A stretch of DNA of 12,581 nucleotides from Flavobacterium psychrophilum (GTDB lineage Bacteria; Bacteroidota; Bacteroidia; Flavobacteriales; Flavobacteriaceae). Within the stretch, counting starts at the first letter, position 1; every line of letters starts with the position of its first letter. Where the stretch lies: the NCBI GenBank assembly GCA_003243255.1, contig QFQM01000123.1:1-12581 (forward strand), read 5' to 3'. The notes below the pieces were generated by a model. That model made no database searches. It was not told where the DNA came from and was given only the letters and a program-made list of their open reading frames with translations. Below, in pieces: positions 7,208 through 12,581 of the stretch. The position numbers and the translations under genes are program-made.

Positions 7208-8008
7208 TTACCAACATTTTATAGCCAATTCACTATAGGTTCCTCTTGCGTTCGCATTCCCTGCAATAACACTTGCTCTATTTAATGCAGTCATTTCTCC
7301 TAAACCATTATACAAATCTTTAATTGACGAATGATCAGCATTAAGTACTAAGACATAAGCTCCTCTATCTTTTGCCCTAATTATACTATCACGTAGTCTC
7401 ACTTGATCATCCCATGAAAATATATTTTCATTATATTTTACAAATCCATTTAAATTATGCTTGACTGTATAAGGAGGGTCAATAAATAAAAAGTCGCCCT
7501 CTTCTGCTCTGTTTATAGTAACTTCAAAATCATTATTTTCAATTTGAATATCAGAAAGAAGATTGGAGATATGTTCAAAATTATCGGATTCAAGAATAAC
7601 TTTTGTCTTTGTTCCAATGGGCACATTAAATTCCCCTTTTTTATTAACCCTATATAATCCATTCCAACATGTTCTATTCAAATATATAAACCTTGCTGCT
7701 TGATCTAAAAGCGCCTCAGGTCTTGAAGCACGAATATTATAATAAAATTCTGAAGAATGTAAAGCATTATATTCTGTCAAAAGATAATTCAATTCTCTCC
7801 AATTATCCCTTACGATTTTATAAGCATTTATTAAATCACTATTCAAATCACTAATAACTCCATTTTCAGGTTGTAAATGAAAAAATACTGCACCTCCTCC
7901 TATAAAAGGCTCAAGGTAATTATTGTATTCTTCTTGTCTTGGAAGCAACTCGGTTTGTTTTGATACAAGCCATCTTTTTCCTCCTGCCCATTTTAAGAAT
8001 GGCTCCAT
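7208..8008 (-). CDS. Dam-type DNA N6-adenine methyltransferase (D12 class)
   Basis: Transfers methyl from S-adenosylmethionine to N6 of adenine in a short DNA site. The 266-residue length is typical of Dam and M.DpnII-like enzymes. KWAGGKR lies at residues 6-12, the AdoMet-binding EPFIGGGAVF at 33-42, SDLNSDLI at 53-60, NRTCWNGLYRVNKKGEFNVP at 111-130 (equivalent to the Dam NRxxFNGLxRxN block), and catalytic DPPY at 177-180. All key motifs are intact. GATC is a plausible site by family resemblance but is not proven. It heads a three-gene minus-strand block and abuts the membrane protein gene. No restriction endonuclease gene is adjacent, so this is either an orphan methylase or the modification part of a non-classical module. 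Base composition is strongly AT-rich, unlike recG or xth. Confidence 0.93.
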   Translation of the reverse strand: MEPFLKWAGGKRWLVSKQTELLPRQEEYNNYLEPFIGGGAVFFHLQPENGVISDLNSDLINAYKIVRDNWRELNYLLTEYNALHSSEFYYNIRASRPEALLDQAARFIYLNRTCWNGLYRVNKKGEFNVPIGTKTKVILESDNFEHISNLLSDIQIENNDFEVTINRAEEGDFLFIDPPYTVKHNLNGFVKYNENIFSWDDQVRLRDSIIRAKDRGAYVLVLNADHSSIKDLYNGLGEMTALNRASVIAGNANARGTYSELAIKCW

Positions 8009-8055
8009 ATATAACTATAGTATTAATATGTAAATATATTGGTTTTTATGTTAAA

Positions 8056-8063
8056 CAAAAATA
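8056..8063 (-). promoter_or_regulatory. Possible -7 box of the methyltransferase operon
   Basis: On the minus strand this reads TATTTTTG, an exact TAnnTTTG match, about 47 bases before the methyltransferase ATG. The nearest TTG upstream is only 12 bases away, too close for the usual -33 spacing, so support is weak. The rest of 8009-8170 is extremely AT-rich and shows no gene. Confidence 0.3.
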
Positions 8064-8200
8064 TATACATTATTTCAATATTTAATACGTAAAAATACCT
8101 GTAAATCAATTATGTTGATTACACCTATTTATATTATAGTTTAAAATTTATTTATAATCTTAAAAACCGCCAATTGTAAACTCTTTCGTACCTTCCCTTT

Positions 8201-8974
8201 ATGAAAATAGCAACCTATAACGTAAACGGGATAAATGGCAGGCTTCCGGTACTGCTTCAATGGCTTAGCGAGGCACAGCCGGATATCGTATGCCTTCAGG
8301 AGCTGAAAGCCCCACAGGAGAAGTTTCCTGTAGATGCCATTAACAAGGCAGGATATGATGCGGTGTGGCACGGGCAAAAGCAATGGAACGGTGTCGCCAT
8401 CCTTACCAAAGCCGGTATGAACGTTAAGGAAGTTGGCCGTGGACTGCCCGGTGATGCTGAGGATATACAGAGCCGTTACCTGGAGTGTATGGTAAATGAT
8501 ATTCTTATCTGCTGCCTGTACCTGCCGAATGGTAACCCTGCACCGGGACCTAAATTCGATTATAAGCTAAGATGGTTCCAACGCCTTACCGACCGTGCGC
8601 AGGAACTGCTCAACTTTAAGATTCCCGTTATACTGCTGGGTGACTTCAACGTAATGCCCACCGAACGTGACGTATACAAACCCGAACGCTGGGTAGACGA
8701 TGCGCTCTTCAGGCCTGAAACGCGTGCTGCTTTTCACAATCTTGTCACACAGGGCTGGACGGATGCCATACGCTACCTCTACCCTAACGAAACCATATAT
8801 ACCTTTTGGGATTACTTCCGCAATGCCTACGGGCGCGATGCCGGACTGCGCATCGATCATTTCCTCTTGAGTCCGCAACTCGTAGACCGTCTTAAAGACG
8901 CCAAGGTTGACAAATACGTACGCGGTTGGGAAAAGACCAGCGACCATGCCCCGGTGTGGATAGAAATTGTTTGA
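8201..8974 (+). CDS. xth: Exodeoxyribonuclease III / AP endonuclease family protein
   Basis: Class II AP endonuclease and 3'-5' exonuclease of base-excision repair, 257 residues, the normal length. The metal-binding Asn is in TYNVNGIN near the start and the metal-ligand Glu at 34 (CLQELK). The catalytic Tyr is at 107 (CLYLPNG), GDFN at 147-150 supplies the Asp and Asn, and RIDH is at 217-220. The final catalytic SDHAPV is at 247-252 with His249. All are intact. The start is fixed by the conserved MKIATYNVNGIN opening. TACCTTCC at 8189-8196 looks like a -7 box but lies only four bases before the ATG, so the message may be nearly leaderless or the true promoter lies upstream. Composition returns to the moderate GC of recG, which marks the right edge of the island. 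Confidence 0.95.
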   Translation: MKIATYNVNGINGRLPVLLQWLSEAQPDIVCLQELKAPQEKFPVDAINKAGYDAVWHGQKQWNGVAILTKAGMNVKEVGRGLPGDAEDIQSRYLECMVNDILICCLYLPNGNPAPGPKFDYKLRWFQRLTDRAQELLNFKIPVILLGDFNVMPTERDVYKPERWVDDALFRPETRAAFHNLVTQGWTDAIRYLYPNETIYTFWDYFRNAYGRDAGLRIDHFLLSPQLVDRLKDAKVDKYVRGWEKTSDHAPVWIEIV

Positions 8975-8977
8975 TGG

Positions 8978-9131
8978 TTGTCAGTTGTCGGTTGTCGGGT
9001 TGCTTACTCATATGGATAATAACGTAAATACTATCATGCTTTAAAGGTTCCCCTCTTGAGAGTCCCGATAGCTATCGGGATAGGGTGTGTTATTGCTACA
9101 CGGTTGTTTGGTTTCGGGTTGCTTACTCATA
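8978..9131. repeat. Composite intergenic repeat with 18-bp palindrome, copy 2 plus a partial third
   Basis: Four bases after the xth stop come GTTGTCAGTTGTCGGTTGTC-like units, GTTGCTTACTCATA at 8999-9012, a variable middle, GGTTCCCCTCTTGAGAG, the palindrome TCCCGATAGCTATCGGGA at 9063-9080, and TAGGGT. The block order matches copy 1 at 4130-4250. A third head follows at once: GGTTGTTTGGTTTCGGGTTGC into GTTGCTTACTCATA at 9118-9131, without a palindrome. The open frame here (9087-9314) is repeat sequence, not a gene. Confidence 0.75.
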
Positions 9132-9151
9132 CCGACTAACGGGAACCACTC

Positions 9152-9249
9152 TGTCATTTCGACCGTAACGCAGTGGAGTGGAGAAATCTTAAACTATTTA
9201 TATTCTATTAGAGATTTCTCCACTACGTTTCACTTCGGTCGAAATGACA
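9152..9249. repeat. Large imperfect inverted repeat (TGTCATTTCGACCG...)
   Basis: The left arm TGTCATTTCGACCG at 9152-9165 ends with TGGAGAAATCT near 9179-9189. The right arm is its reverse complement, AGATTTCTCCACTACG at about 9210-9225, running to CGGTCGAAATGACA near 9248. The outer 14 bases and the inner 11-12 bases pair perfectly. The middle is imperfect (ACGCAGTGGAG against AAGTGAAACGTAG). Two oppositely oriented copies of a known-looking flavobacterial intergenic repeat make a long hairpin around a roughly 20-base AT loop. Confidence 0.7.
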
Positions 9250-9353
9250 CCAGTATACAACATCTCAAAACACAATCTTATAAATTCCGTGCAGTAAAAC
9301 GCAACATAAAGTAGTATAAATCAGGGTATCTTTATAAAATGCTATAACAATTA

Positions 9354-9361
9354 TAGTTTTG
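9354..9361 (+). promoter_or_regulatory. Promoter-like TAGTTTTG before an orphan terminator
   Basis: TAGTTTTG is an exact TAnnTTTG match. A weak TTT (9331-9333) lies about 20 bases upstream. Initiation near 9368 would give a transcript of only about 48 bases before the terminator at 9383-9415. Confidence 0.35.
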
Positions 9362-9382
9362 TAAGGATCTTATTGGTTATGT

Positions 9383-9415
9383 AAAATCCCTTCCGCCCAT
9401 AACGGAAGGGATTTT
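9383..9415 (+). terminator. Strong intrinsic terminator with no gene directly before it
   Basis: AAAATCCCTTCCG at 9383-9395 pairs perfectly over 13 bp with CGGAAGGGATTTT at 9403-9415, has a 7-base loop, and runs into TTTTTT. It is over 400 bases from the xth stop with only repeats between. It could end xth readthrough, a short RNA started near 9368, or act as a leader attenuator for the small gene at 9550. Confidence 0.8.
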
Positions 9416-9549
9416 TTATACCGCTATATTTCAGTTTTTTATCAAAAAAACTGTTATTCACCGCTGAAATTATTCAATTTACCGCAATAAGTTTTTTATT
9501 CAAAATCAAAACAATAGATTTGAATATAACATTTATAAAAGTAGTGCTT

Positions 9550-9651
9550 ATGAAAGATGCCCCCAAATTAAATTTCTTTCGAAAAATCAGGTTATCCATT
9601 GGTGCGTTGGCATATACCGTCGCTCATATTGACGAACTGATTCGTTTCTGA
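9550..9651 (+). CDS. Small protein, 33 residues, unknown
   Basis: ATG at 9550 to TGA at 9649-9651 encodes MKDAPKLNFFRKIRLSIG followed by ALAYTVAHIDELIRF. I do not recognise the family. The N-terminal third is basic. The rest alternates hydrophobic and polar residues in a way that could form an amphipathic helix able to lie on a membrane. Support for it being a gene is its isolation between two terminators (9383-9415 and 9656-9689, the second only four bases after the stop) and codon choices more GC-rich than the AT-rich leader before it. The leader (9417-9549) has three ACCGC boxes at 9420, 9460 and 9481, two of them followed by similar AGTTTTTTAT blocks. No clear promoter was found. It may instead be a non-coding RNA with a chance frame. 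Confidence 0.5.
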   Translation: MKDAPKLNFFRKIRLSIGALAYTVAHIDELIRF

Positions 9652-9655
9652 ACTC

Positions 9656-9689
9656 AAAAGGCAGGACTTTTAAAAGGCTCTGCCTTTTT
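9656..9689. terminator. Bidirectional intrinsic terminator between convergent genes
   Basis: AAAAGGCAG at 9656-9664 pairs with CTGCCTTTT at 9680-9688, followed by T. The A-run on the left becomes a T-run on the other strand, so it can serve both the small plus-strand gene ending at 9651 and the minus-strand gene ending at 9721. Confidence 0.75.
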
Positions 9690-9720
9690 AGGTTGACTTA
9701 TCCCGAACTGTGACTCCATA

Positions 9721-10554
9721 TTAAATCTTCACCGGCTGCAATGTCTTAACTATTTTTCCTGTGTGGTCTTTAAATTGCATTGTACCGTCAACAACTAAGC
9801 TGTAAAAGCCATATCCGTAAACAAAATCATAGGTAGTATTCCCGGCAGGCTTTATCCCGGAATAATACTTTGTTCCCGTGATTTCGTAAACAAGATAAAA
9901 CTCATTTTTGATCTTAGCTATCGTAAAATAGGTTTTTGTACCATGTTGCAACAACTACCATTTACCTATTTCCATAACACTCTGTGGGTACAAAAGCTTT
10001 ATGGCTTCTTCCGAAAGGCGTTGTAATTCTTTCAGGTCAATTTCATGTCGGTCTTCCTCCATCCTGTAGAGAAAACGGGTAATTGGCGAAATGTCATCAG
10101 TATAAAAATCTTTATCATACACCATATCAAGTCCGTAGTTCTGAGATATAAATCCACCCACAAAATAATCGGGAAACTGGCCATCAGCCAACTGTTGTTT
10201 GTCTCGCCCCTCAAGGATAATGGGAAACGTATAGTGTTTTAATGAGGCGGACGCACAATGTACCCATGCGAGCCATGGGGTAACATAGGCCGGATAACCA
10301 TACTCCTTAACTACAGGGTAGCCATGGTACTTAATTAATGCTGCCGTTTTGTAAAGGTTAACAATATTACGTTCATAAAATTTGGGATTATAATCAGTGG
10401 TTATGGTTTGATCAACCTGATTGAGGGCTATCCAGTATTCCTTAATTTCATCTCCTGAGAGTGATTTAATCTCTTCTTCGATCTTCTTAAAATCCTGCCC
10501 CGTTACGAGAACTGAACACAAAAGGAAAAATGCGGTAGTTATTTGTTTAAGCAT
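9721..10554 (-). pseudogene. Secreted protein gene interrupted by one in-frame TAG
   Basis: The ATG at 10554 starts a signal peptide (MLKQITTAFFLLCSVLVTGQ, likely cut near VTGQ) and a 199-residue frame that ends EIGKW at the TAG at 9955-9957. The same frame then stays open from TTG (9952-9954) for 77 more codons to a TAA at 9721-9723, with coherent protein-like sequence (GTKTYFTIAKIKNEFYLVYE, YDFVYGYGFYSLVVDG). The two parts read as one protein of about 277 residues with a nonsense codon after residue 199. A single base change such as TGG to TAG would explain it. I do not recognise the domains. The mature part is rich in Tyr, Trp and acidic residues and is probably periplasmic or surface-exposed. 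If the TAG is real, either the truncated 199-residue product is made or the gene is decaying. A sequencing error is also possible. It converges on the small gene at 9550 and shares its terminator. Confidence 0.65.
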
Positions 10555-10680
10555 AAAATTAATTTAGTTGGATCTAAATATAGAAAAATCTTACAACTAT
10601 TCTGTAGCTTTTAAAAATGATGCTGCAAAATTACTTCTACAATTCTTATGTTTACTGAAACGTTTATTTCATCTATTTCA

Positions 10681-10715
10681 TTGTATTTTTCCGTATGTGA
10701 TTTTTGCTAAATTTG
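10681..10715 (+). promoter_or_regulatory. Distal promoter-like element upstream of the bestrophin gene
   Basis: TTG at 10681-10683 and TAAATTTG at 10708-10715 (24-base spacer, slightly long) match the Bacteroidetes pattern. It would give a leader of nearly 160 bases. The 325-base gap 10555-10879 contains no credible gene. The frame at 10568-10759 starts with TTG and has low-complexity composition. Confidence 0.35.
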
Positions 10716-10814
10716 TGTGCTTTCGCAAAAGTGTCGCCAAAAGTAACATTAAAAATTAGTTTACTGATATACAACCATTTAACACCTTCTAATTTTACGC
10801 ACAAAAATGGCGTT

Positions 10815-10844
10815 TTGAGAGCAAAAAGTGCAATATTAAGTTTA
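10815..10844 (+). promoter_or_regulatory. Proximal promoter of the bestrophin gene
   Basis: TTTTG ending at 10817, a 19-base spacer and TAAGTTTA at 10837-10844 fit the TTTG-N19-TAnnTTTG consensus well. Predicted initiation near 10850 leaves a 30-base leader before the ATG at 10880. Confidence 0.55.
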
Positions 10845-10879
10845 CATCATATTTGTTAAAAAAAAAGAAATAATACAAC

Positions 10880-11746
10880 ATGATATCATACAATCCGAAA
10901 GAGTGGTTTTCGTTTATTTTCAGGTTTCATAAAGGAGAAACTTTCGCCAAGCTTCTACCTATAATGCTAGCCATAGCAGCCTATGCAGGAGTTGTAGCAT
11001 TCCTTGAAATGGAAGTATTTAAACTTTCAGAAACCAGCCATGTAAAGAACATCACTATAATGCATACCATGCTGGGATTCGTGATCTCATTATTGTTGGT
11101 GTTTCGTACCAATACGGCTTACGATCGCTGGTGGGAAGGCCGCCGTATGTGGGGCGCATTGGTTAACAACAGCCGTAACCTTGCCCTGAAGCTGGCTGTT
11201 ATGCTTAAGGATAAAGAGGACAAAGAAGCTTTCAGGAAACTGATTCCTGCCTATGCCGAAGTATTGAACCTGCACCTTAAGAGTGCTGACATAAGCCATG
11301 AACTGTTTGACGATGCTACTCTTTCTGCCGATCATTACAAACACAAGCCCAACCAGATAGCCAAAACCATTATGGCAAAACTAAACGACCTGTATCTGGC
11401 AGGTAAGATCAGCGGTGATCAATTGATAGTGCTTAATGCCGAAGTACAGTCGTTGACTGATATCTGTGGTGCCTGTGAGCGTATCAAGAATACTCCCATC
11501 CCCTTCTCTTACAGCGCATTCATAAAGAAATTCATATTTGCATATGTTATCACGCTGCCCTTTGGTTATGTGTTCCAGCTGGGCTACTATGTTATCCCTG
11601 TAGTTGTTTTTATATTCTATGTACTTGCAAGTCTTGAGATTATCGCAGAGGAAATTGAAGAGCCTTTCGGAAACGATGCCAACGATCTTCCTACTGCCAA
11701 AATAGCTGAGAATATCAGGAAGAATGTAGAGGAATTGCTGTATTAG
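10880..11746 (+). CDS. Bestrophin-family (UPF0187/YneE) anion channel
   Basis: Integral membrane protein of 288 residues, the usual size for bacterial bestrophin homologues, which form pentameric ion channels. The conserved block FRTNTAYDRWWEGRRMWGALVNNSRN lies at residues 75-100 and ERIKNTPIPFSYS at 200-212. EEIEEPFGNDANDLP at 257-271 resembles the acidic calcium-clasp region of animal bestrophins. Hydrophobic segments are visible near 25-43, 60-75, 215-232 and 236-256. The frame is intact. A promoter lies 36-65 bases upstream, and the gene is followed without any gap by a dispersed repeat that overlaps its stop codon. No partner gene is adjacent, so the transported ion and role cannot be inferred here. 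Confidence 0.92.
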   Translation: MISYNPKEWFSFIFRFHKGETFAKLLPIMLAIAAYAGVVAFLEMEVFKLSETSHVKNITIMHTMLGFVISLLLVFRTNTAYDRWWEGRRMWGALVNNSRNLALKLAVMLKDKEDKEAFRKLIPAYAEVLNLHLKSADISHELFDDATLSADHYKHKPNQIAKTIMAKLNDLYLAGKISGDQLIVLNAEVQSLTDICGACERIKNTPIPFSYSAFIKKFIFAYVITLPFGYVFQLGYYVIPVVVFIFYVLASLEIIAEEIEEPFGNDANDLPTAKIAENIRKNVEELLY

Positions 11747-11830
11747 GGCGTGCCCTCCATTGCATTACGGTCGGGCTGTTCGCTATACCCGCTCCTTCGT
11801 CGCGGGGTGCCGCTGCCATCCCTCACGCGG
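11746..11830. repeat. GC-rich dispersed intergenic repeat overlapping a stop codon
   Basis: Beginning with the G of the bestrophin TAG stop, the stretch GGGCGTGCCC, then GGTCGGGCTGTTCGCTATAC, a GCTCCTTCGTCGCGGG core and GCCGCTGCCATCCCTCACGC is far more GC-rich than its surroundings. It resembles a highly repeated intergenic element I associate with Bacteroidetes genomes (GGGCGTxCCC...TCGGGCTxTxCGCTAxA...ATCCCTxACGC). Only one copy is in this window. GGGC-GT-GCCC at the start is self-complementary. Confidence 0.6.
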
Positions 11831-11886
11831 ATTTTTCGTTAAGAAGGATTTATTACGTTTTTAACAAAAACACAAAATATCATTCA

Positions 11887-11894
11887 TAACTTTA
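11887..11894 (+). promoter_or_regulatory. Candidate -7 box for the small hydrophilic protein gene
   Basis: TAACTTTA, one base from TAnnTTTG, lies 18 bases before the ATG at 11913. A T-run about 24 bases upstream is a poor -33 element, so support is modest. Confidence 0.35.
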
Positions 11895-11912
11895 AGAATT
11901 AAAACTGAAGCT

Positions 11913-12083
11913 ATGAACAACGAAAAAAAGACATCCGAAGGAAAAACTTTAGCAGACGATAATGTAAGTAATAACGCACATTATTCAAAAGATGGAAAAA
12001 TCACCCGTGAAGACGATCGTGACCGCCATAACAGTGCCGATGACTGGAACGCAGAACACAACCGTTCAGGACGCAACAAATAG
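11913..12083 (+). CDS. Small hydrophilic protein, 56 residues, unknown
   Basis: ATG at 11913 to TAG at 12081-12083 encodes a 56-residue protein with no hydrophobic segment. It begins MNNEKKTSEGKTLADD and ends DDWNAEHNRSGRNK. Asp, Glu, Asn, Lys and Arg dominate, with a charged central run GKITREDDRDRHN. It is probably largely disordered. I do not recognise a named family. Clean codon use, a promoter-like box, and a position 39 bases before the acetyltransferase gene support it as real. It may share a transcript with that gene. A stress or hydrophilin-like role is only a guess from composition. Confidence 0.65.
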   Translation: MNNEKKTSEGKTLADDNVSNNAHYSKDGKITREDDRDRHNSADDWNAEHNRSGRNK

Positions 12084-12122
12084 ACAATCAGTTAATTAAA
12101 TAGCATACAATAGCAAAAAACC

Positions 12123-12581
12123 ATGAGCAACACCTTAAACGTAAGGGAATTAGAAGAAAAAGACATTCCTCTTATTGCTGACTATTGGTTTAAAGCGACT
12201 CCGGAATACCTGCACAATATGGGTGTAGATCCTTCAAAACTACCTGAAAAAGAGCAGTTTGAGAGCATGTTACGTACACAATTTGTACTTCCGTACCCTG
12301 ATAAAAAAGCTTATGCCCTCATTTGGGAAGTTGACAGTAACCCCATAGGTCATTGTAATGTAAACCCTTTATTTTATGGTGATTACGCCTACATGCACCT
12401 GCACATCTGGCATCCGGAAATACGTAAACAGGGTTTTGGTATCGAATTGGTAAAGAGGTCATTACCCTTTTTCTTTGAAAATCTAAAGCTAAAAAAGCTG
12501 TTTTGCGAGCCCAATTCACACAATCCGGCGCCTAATAAACTCCTTGAAAAAGTGGGCTTTACCTTTGTAAAAGAGCACATT
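12123..12581 (+). CDS. GNAT-family N-acetyltransferase, 3' end beyond the window
   Basis: Acetyl-CoA-dependent acyltransferase. The open frame begins at the ATG at 12123 and runs off the right edge after 153 codons. Visible features are the N-terminal strand-helix LNVRELEEKDIPLIADYW, the strand YMHLHIWHPEIR, the acetyl-CoA pyrophosphate loop RKQGFG at 101-106 (R/Q-x-x-G-x-G/A motif A), and the motif-B-like EPNSHNPAPNKLLEKVGFTFV at 129-149, typical of RimJ/RimL-like members. The remaining length should be short, since motif B is already passed. The substrate is unknown. The 56-residue gene lies just upstream. Confidence 0.85.
   Translation, partial: MSNTLNVRELEEKDIPLIADYWFKATPEYLHNMGVDPSKLPEKEQFESMLRTQFVLPYPDKKAYALIWEVDSNPIGHCNVNPLFYGDYAYMHLHIWHPEIRKQGFGIELVKRSLPFFFENLKLKKLFCEPNSHNPAPNKLLEKVGFTFVKEHI

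Noticed and set aside
7208..8008. A classical type II restriction-modification pair
   Set aside because: Neither neighbour shows a nuclease motif. The adjacent genes are a membrane protein and a DGQHR protein, so no restriction enzyme is supported.
9087..9314. A 75-codon plus-strand gene
   Set aside because: It lies entirely within the dispersed repeats and the long inverted repeat, with no start signal and repeat-derived composition.
10568..10759. A 63-codon plus-strand gene before bestrophin
   Set aside because: It starts with TTG, is rich in Phe, Leu and Lys as expected from AT-rich non-coding DNA, and contains the promoter-like boxes of the downstream gene.

Overview
The window looks like two unrelated pieces of DNA joined end to end. 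Bases 1 to about 1660 are fungal. They hold a complete ascomycete-type guanylate kinase gene (plus strand) and, convergent with it, the 3' part of a septin gene (minus strand). From about 1670 to the end the DNA is bacterial and typical of Flavobacterium or a close relative in the Bacteroidetes: TTG-N19/20-TAnnTTTG-like promoters, weak Shine-Dalgarno sites, secreted proteins with short lysine-start signal peptides, and the intergenic repeat families common in that group. The switch falls inside a single open frame, where a bacterial signal peptide runs into septin sequence. An assembly or library chimera is the simplest reading, with gene transfer from a fungus a distant second.

Bacterial layout: 1673-1771, the 5' stub of a secreted protein gene (minus strand), cut by the junction; 1825-1877, a perfect 20-bp inverted repeat; 2029-4128, recG with a good promoter; 4130-4250, a composite repeat with an 18-bp palindrome; 4432-5223, a short-chain dehydrogenase and its terminator; 5316-5350, another repeat. 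A relic of a second, more AT-rich recG 3' end follows at about 5378-5431. It ends 11 bases before an AT-rich island (5443-8008, minus strand) of three tightly packed genes: a Dam-type adenine methyltransferase, a four-helix membrane protein of unknown family, and a DGQHR-domain (DndB-like, ParB-fold) protein. This island is the best candidate for an undescribed DNA-modification or defence module. Its location beside a recG tail that is not this genome's own suggests it came from a donor where it sat directly behind recG.

After the island: 8201-8974, an exonuclease III family gene (xth); about 8978-9420, repeats and an orphan terminator; 9550-9651, a 33-codon small gene with its own terminator; 9721-10554 (minus), a secreted protein gene interrupted by one in-frame TAG; 10880-11746, a bestrophin-family channel gene; 11746-11830, a repeat that overlaps its stop codon; 11913-12083, a small hydrophilic protein gene; and 12123 to the window edge, a partial GNAT acetyltransferase gene.

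The housekeeping genes (recG, xth, the dehydrogenase, bestrophin) appear to be separate transcription units. Only the island shows operon-like packing. No tRNA, rRNA, CRISPR array, integrase or transposase was seen.
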